Positions 15,622-23,420 of a DNA stretch of 31,876 bases are shown here, one piece after another. Below the pieces are notes generated by a model that saw only the letters and a program-made list of their open reading frames with translations, was not told where the DNA came from and did no database searches. The stretch's first letter is position 1. Every line of letters begins with the position of its first letter. Position numbers and translations under genes: made by a program. Source of the DNA: Caldilineaceae bacterium (GTDB taxonomy: Bacteria > Chloroflexota > Anaerolineae > Caldilineales > Caldilineaceae); the NCBI GenBank assembly GCA_026645575.1, contig JAPKMW010000119.1, positions 1-31,876 of the forward strand, given 5' to 3'.

Positions 15622-16416
15622 ATGAAACTTGCAGGCAAAGTCGCTTTAGTCACCGGCTCTGGGCGTGGATTGGGTCGCGCCTATGCGCTCCATCTAGCGC
15701 GGCTGGGGGCCGATGTAGTGATCAACGATGTCAACCTCAATTCCGCCCAAGAATTTAATGAGCAACTCAATGCACCAACAGTAATGGCGGAAATCGAAGC
15801 GTTGGGGCGCCGTTCGCTGGGCGTACAGGCCGATGTCACCAATCGCGACGCCGTTGATGGGATGTTTGAAGAGATTGCCGGAACCTTTGGCCGGTTGGAC
15901 ATTCTCGTCAACAACGCCGGCGGCAACCTACGCCACGAAGGCGCCGATGATTCGGCTTCCACGTCGCCGCCGGAGCGCTATCAGTTTATTATGGACATTA
16001 ACCTGACCAGTTGCATCCTCTGTTGTCAGGCCGCCAGCCGCCTGATGAAGGCGCAACAGAGCGGCAAGATTGTCAACGTGGCGTCGCAAGCCGGGTTGTG
16101 GAGTGGCCGCAACGGCGGTGGCATGGCCTATAAACTCGCCAAAGCCGGCGTTGCGCACTATACACGGGTCTTGGCGGCGGAGTTGGGACCGTTTGGTGTG
16201 AATGTCAACTGTATTGCGCCTGGCTTTATTGCCTCGTCACGCACCAAACCCTTCTGGGAAAAGGCCGGTAACGACCTGACTGATCAGATCGCCTTGCGTC
16301 GCGTCGGTCAACCGGAAGAGGCGGCCAAAGTGATCGAATTCCTGGTCACTGATTTGTCGGACTATGTGACGGGGCAGTGCATTCCGATCTGTGGCGGTTA
16401 TGTGGCGTGGGGCTAA
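15622..16416 (+). CDS. Short-chain dehydrogenase/reductase (SDR)
   Basis: 264 residues from the ATG at 15622; a GTG at 15610 overlapping the cupin stop is the alternative. The classical SDR pattern is complete: cofactor motif TGSGRGLG (11-18), NNAG (97-100), and the catalytic S155, Y170 and K174 in the AYKLAKAG segment. An acidic residue after the second strand (INDVN) suggests NAD+ rather than NADP+. Family members oxidise or reduce sugar, polyol or acyl hydroxyl groups in the cytoplasm; its place among sugar-transport genes favours a sugar or polyol substrate. A DUF4351 relic follows it. Confidence 0.92.
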   Translation: MKLAGKVALVTGSGRGLGRAYALHLARLGADVVINDVNLNSAQEFNEQLNAPTVMAEIEALGRRSLGVQADVTNRDAVDGMFEEIAGTFGRLDILVNNAGGNLRHEGADDSASTSPPERYQFIMDINLTSCILCCQAASRLMKAQQSGKIVNVASQAGLWSGRNGGGMAYKLAKAGVAHYTRVLAAELGPFGVNVNCIAPGFIASSRTKPFWEKAGNDLTDQIALRRVGQPEEAAKVIEFLVTDLSDYVTGQCIPICGGYVAWG

Positions 16417-16432
16417 AAACGCTCCTTTCTTA

Positions 16433-16460
16433 TTGACTTTTCCTCCATCATCAATACAAT
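16433..16460 (+). promoter_or_regulatory. Sigma70-like promoter before the DUF4351 relic
   Basis: TTGACT (16433-16438) and TACAAT (16455-16460) are spaced by 16 bp. The ATG at 16459 overlaps the -10, so a transcript from here could only use a later start such as 16561. It could also drive the dehydrogenase and downstream genes. Confidence 0.5.
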
Positions 16461-16560
16461 GAGAGTGAGTAATTTAAGCCCAGGTGACAAGTTGTTTTTG
16501 GTGGAGGTGGCAAACACTTATGCCCCCACGGCAAACTTATCTGATCCACGGGAGGAGATT

Positions 16561-16854
16561 ATGGAAGCATTAGCCGATATCGAGATGACTTGGGGCGATC
16601 GGCTGCGCGAAGAAGGGCGCAAAGAAGGGCGCAAAGAAGGGCGCAAAGAAGGCCTACTTGATGGTGAGCGGAAAATTTTACTACACATGCTTACCTTGAT
16701 GTTTGGCCCATTGCCTGACGATATAACGCAACGCATCCAGGCGATTACTGACGAAAAGATCCTGAAAGAAGTAAGTCAACAACTTTTACAAGCGAAAAGT
16801 TTAGCTGATCTCAAGATTCCTACCGCACCTCCAGCAAAAAAACGTCGAGCCTGA
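16561..16854 (+). pseudogene. DUF4351/Rpn-type transposase-nuclease relic (C-terminal part only)
   Basis: 97 residues from the ATG at 16561, which has a strong GGAGGAG site. The upstream in-frame sequence from 16459 (SPGDKLFLVEVANTYAP) already resembles the middle of the family. Full-length members carry an N-terminal PD-(D/E)XK nuclease domain (Rpn/PF12784-like) of 200 or more residues, which is absent. What remains is the charged linker with repeated GRKE units (DNA unit GAAGGGCGCAAA, three full copies at 16612-16647) and the helical C-terminal domain (LTLMFGPLPDDITQRIQ). Probably a remnant of a mobile-type gene, but a short expressed protein cannot be excluded because promoter and ribosome site look intact. 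Confidence 0.7.
16612..16652 (+). repeat. 12-bp in-frame tandem repeat
   Basis: GAAGGGCGCAAA is repeated three times at 16612-16647 with a partial fourth copy, encoding EGRK units in the DUF4351 relic. Copy number in such arrays usually varies by slippage. Confidence 0.9.
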
Positions 16855-16866
16855 GTGAGGGCAACC

Positions 16867-17853
16867 ATGCAAAATTACCAAGTAGTCTGGCCGGAGGCCG
16901 GCATTGCCACACTGGAACTGTGTGACACACCGACGCCTGGCCCTGGGCAATTGCTCATCCGCACCCGCAGCACGTTGATCAGCCCCGGCACCGAGCGAGC
17001 GTTTTTTCTGGGCTTGCCCAACACCACCCAGCGCTTTCCCCAATATCCGGGCTATAACAATGTGGGGGAAGTGGCGGCGGTCGGTGATGGGGTGACCGGG
17101 TGGCAAGTAGGCGACCGCATTGCGACGCCAACCCGTCATGCCGCCTATGTCCTGGCTGATGCCACCATTGGTGTCCGCATTCCTGACGGGTTAAGCGATG
17201 AACGCGCCGCCTTTTTTGAAATGGCCGCCATTGCCCTGCAAGGGGTGCGGAAGGCGCGCATCGAGTTGGGCGAGCCGGTGGCGGTCATCGGCGGCGGATT
17301 GATCGGTCTCCTGGCGATGCAATTGTCCAAGATCCAGGGCGCGGCGCCGGTCATCACCGTTGACCAGGATGAGCAACGATTGGACTTTGCCCAGCAGGCC
17401 GGCGCCGATGCAGTTGTCATGGCCGATAGTCATCTTACCGAAGAAATTAGCCGCTTGTGTGGCGACAAAGGGCCGGCGGTTGTCATCGAGGCGACCGGTC
17501 ATCCCGCTGCCATTCCCACCGCCTTTGACCTGGCTGGCTGGTGTGGACGGGTCATCCTGCTGGGCAGCACCCGCGGCGAAACCGAGCAGGTCAACTTCTA
17601 CCGCGATGTCCACAAAAAAGGACTCACCGTCATCGGCGCCCATAACTCCACCCGCCCCGCCCATGATTCGCGACCGGGCTGGTGGACACGCATCGAAGAC
17701 CAGCAGACGGCCATAAAGCTGCTGGCTTTGGATCGGCTGGTGATTCATCCCCTGATCACCCATCGTTTTACTTGGCAACAAGCGCCCCAAGCTTATGATC
17801 TACTCAAGCAGTGGAACAAGGATGCATTGGGGTTGATTTTGCGCTGGGTGTAA
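16867..17853 (+). CDS. Medium-chain (MDR) dehydrogenase lacking the usual zinc ligands
   Basis: 328 residues from the ATG at 16867, with GAGGG upstream; the preceding relic ends 12 bp before. Fold landmarks are the N-terminal GroES-like domain (PGPGQLLIR, ISPGTERAFF, PGYNNVGEV) and the Rossmann motif AVIGGGLIGLLAMQL. The catalytic Cys/His pair of classical alcohol dehydrogenases (GHE-type motif) and the four-Cys structural zinc lobe are missing, as in a subgroup that includes BchC-like and sugar-modifying enzymes. It probably oxidises a hydroxyl of a sugar or polyol with NAD(P)+. The substrate is unknown; the neighbourhood suggests whatever the following ABC importer brings in. Confidence 0.87.
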   Translation: MQNYQVVWPEAGIATLELCDTPTPGPGQLLIRTRSTLISPGTERAFFLGLPNTTQRFPQYPGYNNVGEVAAVGDGVTGWQVGDRIATPTRHAAYVLADATIGVRIPDGLSDERAAFFEMAAIALQGVRKARIELGEPVAVIGGGLIGLLAMQLSKIQGAAPVITVDQDEQRLDFAQQAGADAVVMADSHLTEEISRLCGDKGPAVVIEATGHPAAIPTAFDLAGWCGRVILLGSTRGETEQVNFYRDVHKKGLTVIGAHNSTRPAHDSRPGWWTRIEDQQTAIKLLALDRLVIHPLITHRFTWQQAPQAYDLLKQWNKDALGLILRWV

Positions 17854-17866
17854 TTGTATTCGCAAC

Positions 17867-17955
17867 GTGACGACTAAGCCCGCTCATCGCCAGTCTGGGA
17901 CTGGCAGTCCCACCACCAGTCATGGACTGGCGATGAGCGGGTAGGCGGTAATTAC
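17867..17955 (+). repeat. Family-1 hairpin repeat, copy C
   Basis: An 89-bp element from GTGACGACTAAGCC to GTAATTAC. CCCGCTCATCGCCAGTC (17879-17895) pairs perfectly with 17925-17941. It lies 13 bp after the MDR dehydrogenase stop and before the ABC importer promoter, and shares termini and the CCGCTC..CGCCAGTC core with copies at 10097 and 10491. Confidence 0.75.
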
Positions 17956-17970
17956 GCCCATTTTTCTACA

Positions 17971-18000
17971 TTGTCTCCCTACTCTTCTCAATTTTATAAA
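17971..18000 (+). promoter_or_regulatory. Possible promoter of the ABC importer genes
   Basis: TTGTCT (17971-17976) and TATAAA (17995-18000) are 18 bp apart. The resulting leader before the GGAAGGA ribosome site would be only a few bases. Confidence 0.4.
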
Positions 18001-18018
18001 TGCAAGGAAGGAATCAAG

Positions 18019-19380
18019 ATGTCCAAACGATTACGTCTGCTCTATGTGGGCTGCCTGATCCTGGCTGTCGTCTTGTCGGCTTGTGCTGTACCGCAAGGGG
18101 CGGCGCCGGGGGCAGCGACGGGCGCGGAAGGAAGCGCCAGTGGGAAAAAGCAAGTAACGATGTGGCTGAATGCCAACGACACGGCGGATTGTGTGATCAA
18201 GGCGGCGGTCGATACCTTTAATGCCAAGAGTGAGACCATTGAAGTTGTGGCAGAGAAGAAAGCCGATATGATCAACGCGGTGCGCCCTGCCCTGGCCGGT
18301 GGCGCCGGCCCTGATCTGGTGCCAACGCATGGTCCGGCCTTTGTCGCCGAGTTGGCCTTGGCCGATCAGGTGTTGTCCCTGGATGATTTTGTCGATGATT
18401 TTGGCTGGGACGAACTCTTTGTGCCGTGGGCCTTGAATATGGGTCGCGTCAACGGCACCCTCTACAGTCTACCGCAAGAGTTGGAGACGGTAGTACTCTA
18501 CTATAACAAGACGCTCTTTGAAGAGAAGGGCTGGGCGCCGCCGAAGACAATGGATGAATTGGTGGCGCTAGCCGACCAGATCAGCGCCGAAGGGATCATT
18601 CCCTTTGCCGGTCAAGCGGGCGAGTGCCAGGCGTGTAACGAGTGGTATTTCACCGAGTTTGTGAATAAGATCGCCGGCCCGGAGAAGGTCTACCAGGCGC
18701 TCAAGGGTGAAATTTCGTGGACTGATCCTGATTTTGTCCAGGCCATTACCGTTCTCAACGATATGGTGCAAAAGGGCTACTGGATGGGCGGCGTTGAAAA
18801 CTTCCTGGCTGCTGATTTCACCAGCTTTAGCACCGCCTTTGCGGAAGGCAAAGCGGCGATGAACATGGAAGGCACTTGGTTCTATGGTCGCGAAGCCGAG
18901 TACTTTGGCGAAGCCGCCGGCAATAGCAACGAATGGGATTGGGTGCCCATGCCTTCCAGCAGTGGGGAGGCAATCTATAGCATCGGCATTGGCGGCACCA
19001 TGTCGATCAACAAGAATGCCAAAGATCCGGCGGCGGCGGCGGAATTTTTGACCCACTACTTCTCGCCGGAAATCCAATCTGCGCTCTTCGCCCAGTGCCG
19101 CCTGGCCATGGGGCCAATCCGCGTAGAAGCCGGTCAAATGGAAGGCATTGACCCGCGCATGGCTGCCATCTTCGCCGACTTTGCCAAGTCATCGGATGAA
19201 GGCAACTATGGGTACACCACCTGGACCTTCTGGCCGCCCAAGAGCGACACCTATATCTACGAAGAACTGGAAAAGGTCTGGGTCGGCGACATTACCCCGG
19301 AAGAATATCTGGCCGGTCTTGATGTGATCTTCCAGGAAGAGCGCGAAGCCGGGGAGACGTTACAGGTGCCGGATCGCTAG
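18019..19380 (+). CDS. ABC sugar transporter, solute-binding lipoprotein (CUT1 class)
   Basis: 453 residues from the ATG at 18019 (GGAAGGA upstream). The N-terminus is a lipoprotein signal: positively charged start, hydrophobic stretch, and the lipobox LSAC with C22 as lipid anchor. The mature part is an extracellular solute-binding family 1 protein, with typical segments VTMWLNANDT, YYNKTLFEEKGW and the closing-lobe helix PEIQSALF. CUT1 binding proteins bring di- or oligosaccharides or sugar alcohols to the permeases. Two permease genes follow in the same direction. No ATPase gene is present nearby; CUT1 systems often share one encoded elsewhere. Confidence 0.93.
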   Translation: MSKRLRLLYVGCLILAVVLSACAVPQGAAPGAATGAEGSASGKKQVTMWLNANDTADCVIKAAVDTFNAKSETIEVVAEKKADMINAVRPALAGGAGPDLVPTHGPAFVAELALADQVLSLDDFVDDFGWDELFVPWALNMGRVNGTLYSLPQELETVVLYYNKTLFEEKGWAPPKTMDELVALADQISAEGIIPFAGQAGECQACNEWYFTEFVNKIAGPEKVYQALKGEISWTDPDFVQAITVLNDMVQKGYWMGGVENFLAADFTSFSTAFAEGKAAMNMEGTWFYGREAEYFGEAAGNSNEWDWVPMPSSSGEAIYSIGIGGTMSINKNAKDPAAAAEFLTHYFSPEIQSALFAQCRLAMGPIRVEAGQMEGIDPRMAAIFADFAKSSDEGNYGYTTWTFWPPKSDTYIYEELEKVWVGDITPEEYLAGLDVIFQEEREAGETLQVPDR

Positions 19381-19383
19381 TCG

Positions 19384-19460
19384 GTGACAAGATGACAAGG
19401 TGACAAGGTGACAAGGTGACAAGGGAAATTACACGATTATGTCATCCAGTCATCTTGTCA
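19384..19460 (+). repeat. Five 8-bp GTGACAAG units with an inverted partner
   Basis: GTGACAAG (one copy ATGACAAG) is repeated five times at 19384-19423, starting three bases after the binding-protein stop. TGACAAGATGAC (19385-19396) pairs perfectly with GTCATCTTGTCA (19449-19460). The fold could reduce transcription into the permease genes, a usual device for making more binding protein than permease. The same unit occurs inverted at 21996. Confidence 0.85.
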
Positions 19461-19485
19461 GGCATTGGGGAAAGGAAACGTTGCT

Positions 19486-20427
19486 TTGGAATTGACGACA
19501 AAACCAGCCGGCAGCACTTTGGTTGGGAAACCGCGGGCGCCGTCGCTGTGGCGGGGGAATCGGTTTCGCAAGCAGGTGTTACCCTGGCTGTTTATGGCGC
19601 CGATTACACTGCTCCACCTGATTGTGGTGGTGGGGCCGTCGCTATCGGGGCTTTATTATTCGTTAACCGATTGGTCGGGTTATGGCGCAGCGGAATTTAT
19701 CGGCTTGCAGAATTTTCGCGATCTGTTGGGCGACCGCAATTTTCGCCTAGCCTTTCAACACAATATCTGGTGGCTGGCCTTCTTTATCACCGTGCCGTTT
19801 ATCATGGCGCTGGTGGTGGCGACCCTGTTAGCGCAGGTGCGGCGGGGGGCCATGTTTATTCGCACAGCCTTTTTTGTTCCCTATATTCTGCCGAGCGTGG
19901 TGGCGGCCTTTATTTGGCGGATGCTCTATAACCCCGAATTAGGCTTTGGCGCGCAACTGGCGCGGTGGGGGATTCCCGGCCTGGATCATGCTTACCTGGG
20001 TGACAAAAACCTGGCGCTGGCGGCCATCATGTTTGCTGACAACTGGCATTGGTGGGGCTTTCTCATGATCCTCTTCTTGACGGCTATGCAGAACATCCCG
20101 CTGGATCTCTATGACGCTGCCAAGATCGACGGCGCCAACCGCTGGCAAGAATTTCTCAATGTCACCCTGCCTGGCATCCGTCCCACGGTGATGTTTATGT
20201 TAATGATGACAGCGATCTGGTCTTTTCTGGGCTTTGATTATGTCTGGATTCTCACCGAAGGGGGGCCAGCCGGTTCGTCGGAATTGGTCGCTACCTACTT
20301 GTACAAACAGGCATTTCAGCGCTTCGAGGCAGGCTATGCGGCTGCCATCGGCATTACCATTAGCGTGATTGCTGGTTTGATTGCCACCCTCTTTGCGATC
20401 TTGCGCCAACGGGGTTGGGAGGTATAA
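19486..20427 (+). CDS. ABC sugar permease, MalF/UgpA type
   Basis: 313 residues if begun at the TTG at 19486, which has AAAGGA nine bases upstream; other in-frame non-ATG starts (19465, 19492) cannot be excluded and the first ATG lies inside the first helix. Six membrane helices are visible. The conserved permease loop that docks to the ATPase is YDAAKIDGANRWQEFLNVTLPGIRP, the EAA motif in its usual form. It forms the inner-membrane channel with the next gene product. The next gene starts 3 bp after its stop, which implies translational coupling. Confidence 0.93.
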   Translation: MELTTKPAGSTLVGKPRAPSLWRGNRFRKQVLPWLFMAPITLLHLIVVVGPSLSGLYYSLTDWSGYGAAEFIGLQNFRDLLGDRNFRLAFQHNIWWLAFFITVPFIMALVVATLLAQVRRGAMFIRTAFFVPYILPSVVAAFIWRMLYNPELGFGAQLARWGIPGLDHAYLGDKNLALAAIMFADNWHWWGFLMILFLTAMQNIPLDLYDAAKIDGANRWQEFLNVTLPGIRPTVMFMLMMTAIWSFLGFDYVWILTEGGPAGSSELVATYLYKQAFQRFEAGYAAAIGITISVIAGLIATLFAILRQRGWEV

Positions 20428-20430
20428 GCA

Positions 20431-21264
20431 ATGTTTCGCAAAAAAGGCAAAACCAATTTGACCCCCAATTACATTATTCTGTTGTTGCTGGTGGTCTTTT
20501 CATTGGGACCGATGGTGGTGCTGCTCTTCAACTCGGTCAAAAGTAACCTGGAATTGGGCAAGAACCCGCTCGGTTGGCCGGCCGCCTTTTATCCCCAGAA
20601 CTTTTGGGAAGCCTGGATCCAGGGACAGTTTGCTGTAACCATGACCAACAGTGTCATCTTTGTCATCGGCACGGTGATCGGTGTGCTGTTATTGGGTGGA
20701 ATGGCGGCCTATAGTCTGGCGCGCTTGAATCCCCCCGGCGGCGGCGGGTACATGGTCTATATGTTGACGCTCTCGACGCTGCCCTTCTGGCTCTATGTCA
20801 TTCCCCTCTTTATCATGTGGCGGAACTTTGGTCTGCTCAATAGCCGGATCGGCTTGATGATCATCTATGTGGCGCTCAATTCACCCTTTGCGATCTTTCT
20901 CCTGCGCTCCTATCTGCTCAGCCTGCCGCGTGATTTTGAAGATGCCGCACGCGTCGATGGCGCCAACGAATGGCAAGTGATGGCGCGGGTCGTATTGCCG
21001 ATTATGTGGCCTGGTTTCCTAACGGTGGGCCTGGTCGTCGCTCTGGCGATCTGGGGTGAGTTTCAGGTGGCGTTGATCTTCTTGCAAGATGACGCGTTGC
21101 TGCCGGTTACCACCAGTTACTATAACTTCCAACAACGCTTTGGCCGTGATTGGGCCTTGACCAGCGCCGGCGCCGTGATGATGATCGCCCCCGTTTTGGT
21201 CATCTTTCTTGCCCTGCAACGCCGCTTTGTCGAAGGCTTGACCCAAGGCGGCGTCAAGTTGTAA
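20431..21264 (+). CDS. ABC sugar permease, MalG/UgpE type
   Basis: 277 residues; ATG at 20431 with GGGAGG inside the end of the preceding gene. Six membrane helices and the EAA loop EDAARVDGANEWQVMARVVLPI (catalytic-ATPase contact) place it in the MalG group. A short cytoplasmic N-terminus (FRKKGKTN) precedes helix one. It is the partner of the upstream permease. The gene after it, a cupin-type phosphoglucose isomerase, begins 16 bp later, so sugar import and the first isomerisation are probably co-expressed. Confidence 0.93.
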   Translation: MFRKKGKTNLTPNYIILLLLVVFSLGPMVVLLFNSVKSNLELGKNPLGWPAAFYPQNFWEAWIQGQFAVTMTNSVIFVIGTVIGVLLLGGMAAYSLARLNPPGGGGYMVYMLTLSTLPFWLYVIPLFIMWRNFGLLNSRIGLMIIYVALNSPFAIFLLRSYLLSLPRDFEDAARVDGANEWQVMARVVLPIMWPGFLTVGLVVALAIWGEFQVALIFLQDDALLPVTTSYYNFQQRFGRDWALTSAGAVMMIAPVLVIFLALQRRFVEGLTQGGVKL

Positions 21265-21280
21265 AGAGAAGCAGAACGCC

Positions 21281-21859
21281 ATGAACACACTTCCCATCGC
21301 CTTTGGGCTGTCGCTTGCCGACGACGCGCTGATGAGCCGCTATGATAACCATATTGTGCGGCGGTTGTCGTCGATGACCGGCTATTATCTCGACGCCGAT
21401 GCCTTCCATGCACTGGTCGGCCAAGATGATCCGGTGCATTATGAAGTCCATAGCATCAACCCGCCTGCCGTCGCCGGTGAGTTGAGCAGTGGCGTCACCC
21501 GTTTGCACCCCGGCAAAGTGGGTCAGGAATATTATATGACCAAAGGCCACTTTCACGCTGTGTTAGAGACCGGCGAGGTCTACTACGCCCTGCGCGGAAG
21601 CGGCATGTTGGTGATGGAGACGCCGGAGGGCGATTGCCAGGTGGAACCCTTTGCTGCCGGTCAGGTGGTCTATGTGCCGCCCCGTTGGGCGCACCGCACC
21701 GTCAACACCGGCAACGAAGATCTGCTCTTCTTCTGGGTCTACCCCGCCCATGCCGGCCATGACTACCGCACCATCGAAGAACGCGGCTTTCGCAAGTTGG
21801 TGGTTGCGGTTGCGGGTGTTCCAACAGTGATCGATAACCCACGATGGTTGCCACAATAG
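21281..21859 (+). CDS. Cupin-type phosphoglucose isomerase (archaeal PGI family)
   Basis: 192 residues; ATG at 21281. The family interconverts glucose-6-phosphate and fructose-6-phosphate with one divalent metal in a cupin barrel. The signature YMTKGHFH (85-92) is followed by ETGEVYYALRG. Metal ligands H90, H92, E99 and H138 keep exactly the spacing known for Pyrococcus furiosus PGI (88, 90, 97, 136). Length is also right. It may act on glucose-6-phosphate, or on another phosphosugar related to the imported substrate. Last gene of the ABC block before a hairpin repeat. Confidence 0.9.
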   Translation: MNTLPIAFGLSLADDALMSRYDNHIVRRLSSMTGYYLDADAFHALVGQDDPVHYEVHSINPPAVAGELSSGVTRLHPGKVGQEYYMTKGHFHAVLETGEVYYALRGSGMLVMETPEGDCQVEPFAAGQVVYVPPRWAHRTVNTGNEDLLFFWVYPAHAGHDYRTIEERGFRKLVVAVAGVPTVIDNPRWLPQ

Positions 21860-21892
21860 TACTTGGTAAGATAACTCTTGTCTGGTTGCTCC

Positions 21893-21975
21893 GTCCCAGA
21901 GGGACGCCTGAGTTTAGAGAAGAAAAAGGAAAAGAAAAGCTTATCCTGCCCTAAACTCAAGTGTTCCTCTGGGAC
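21893..21975. repeat. Family-2 hairpin repeat, copy 1
   Basis: Arms 21893-21917 and 21951-21975 (GTCCCAGAGGGAC outer part, TGAGTTTAG inner part) pair with three mismatches around a purine-rich 33-nt loop. The same design recurs at 26588. It lies 34 bp after the isomerase stop and may serve as terminator, though no T tract follows. Confidence 0.8.
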
Positions 21976-21995
21976 AAAAGCACCATAAATTACAT

Positions 21996-22019
21996 TTTGT
22001 CACCCTGTCACCTTGTCAT
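21996..22019. repeat. Three inverted GTGACAAG-type 8-bp units
   Basis: TTTGTCAC, CCTGTCAC and CTTGTCAT in tandem are the reverse complement of the array at 19384 with small changes. They sit just before the ribosome site of the following gene. Confidence 0.75.
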
Positions 22020-22035
22020 TTTCCCTGGAGGCGCC

Positions 22036-23403
22036 GTGAGACTCAAGCAGCAGATAAACTTCGAGTGGAATATCGGCGATGACGATTGGGGCGCAGCGCT
22101 GGTCTTGCCTAACCGTTGGGGTTCCGCCGAGCCGCCCTTGACGTTGCCAACCAGATGGCGGCGGGGAGATCGATCGGTGGCGGGTGACGCCTTGGGAACG
22201 CCCACGATGGCGCCAGGACAATGGATCTCGGCCGGCGAAGTGCAATTTTTGCGTAACCGACTGCGCGACCTCTTTTTGCTGGCGCTGGCAGTGATTCTCC
22301 TGGGCAGTATGCCCTTTACCCCCGATCAGGTGGCGCAACAGCGGGCGGAAGAAGGCGTCACCACCATGCTGCTAACAGAATATAACGCCTGGCAACGCAA
22401 AGATCGCGACGCCTTCACCGCACTGATCGATCTGCCGGTGGCGGAACGCTGGCAGTGGGAATGGCGTGACTACTGGTCGTTACCGCCGACGGATTTCGCC
22501 GATTTGGGGTTGACGGTGCGCCGAATTGATCGCCAGGGCGAACTGGTGCGGGTTGAAGCATTGGTGACGAGGCCATCAACCAAGTGGTGGCGTTCCAGCC
22601 CCTACCGGGAAATTCGCTTCTACCGCGAAACCGAAAACGGTTGGCTACGCACCATGCCGTCCGATAGTTACTGGGGCGAAGATCGGGTCATCGAAACCAC
22701 CCATTTGCGCTTTGAATATCGCGCCCATGATGCGCCGACCATTGAAGCGCAAGTGGATCGGTTGGAAGCGCTCTATTTGCAACTCTACCAATGGTTAGAA
22801 CTGGATCCGGAGACCAAATACAAATGGACCTTTGTCCTACTGCCCGATCGCACTGATGGACGCACGGGCTACTATTACCGCAGTGAGTTCACCTCGCCCG
22901 TGCTGGCTGAAGTGCCCGACATGCTCACCGACGAGGAGTATGTGGCGCAGATGATCGTCAGCAGCATGGCCAGCCAGGCGGTCTATGGCGCCAGCCCGAC
23001 CCGGCGTAACTATCTCCATCGCTGGGAGATGATTGTCTGGTCGCTTTATGGCTGGCTGCGCAGCGATCTGCTGGAGCAGCGCTCACCGTGGCACGCCCAG
23101 GCGCAAGAGGTATTTCAGGCTGCGCTACCCACCCACTTCCCCTTAACCCTGGATGATATTGAACATTGGGCAGACGACAGTCGCCCGGCGCAAGAACGGG
23201 TTATGCGCCAGTACATGGTGAGCGAATCCATCGTTGACTTCATCATGAACCAGTACGGGCGCGACAAATTGCCCCCCCTCTTACGTGCAATGGAGCTGGA
23301 ACGGAGTTGGGATGAGTTGACGATGGCCGTCTTCGGCGTCTCCGCCACCGAGTTTGAAGCGGAGTGGAATCGCTATGTTGCCGCAAAATATCTTGATAAC
23401 TAA
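22036..23403 (+). CDS. Membrane-anchored peptidase-MA-like protein without the zinc motif
   Basis: 455 residues from a GTG at 22036 with GGAGG four bases upstream; in-frame sequence further upstream runs into repeats. An N-terminal cytoplasmic part of about 75 residues precedes one membrane helix (about 79-95). The exported part resembles a SnoaL/NTF2-like segment (TEYNAWQRKDRDAFTALID) and then the peptidase-MA (gluzincin-like) layout: HLRFEYR, a central helix pair, and the C-terminal VDFIMNQYGRDKLPPLLRAM with WDELTMAVFGVSATEFEAEW. Where the family has HExxH, this protein has SMASQ (310-314), so peptidase activity is unlikely. It is placed inside the sugar cluster. Assignment rests on C-terminal pattern memory and needs a profile search. 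Confidence 0.6.
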   Translation: MRLKQQINFEWNIGDDDWGAALVLPNRWGSAEPPLTLPTRWRRGDRSVAGDALGTPTMAPGQWISAGEVQFLRNRLRDLFLLALAVILLGSMPFTPDQVAQQRAEEGVTTMLLTEYNAWQRKDRDAFTALIDLPVAERWQWEWRDYWSLPPTDFADLGLTVRRIDRQGELVRVEALVTRPSTKWWRSSPYREIRFYRETENGWLRTMPSDSYWGEDRVIETTHLRFEYRAHDAPTIEAQVDRLEALYLQLYQWLELDPETKYKWTFVLLPDRTDGRTGYYYRSEFTSPVLAEVPDMLTDEEYVAQMIVSSMASQAVYGASPTRRNYLHRWEMIVWSLYGWLRSDLLEQRSPWHAQAQEVFQAALPTHFPLTLDDIEHWADDSRPAQERVMRQYMVSESIVDFIMNQYGRDKLPPLLRAMELERSWDELTMAVFGVSATEFEAEWNRYVAAKYLDN

Positions 23404-23420
23404 AATGATAGGAACCACTG

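Noticed and set aside
19384..19423. CRISPR-like array
   Set aside because: The 8-bp units are contiguous with no spacers; a simple tandem repeat.
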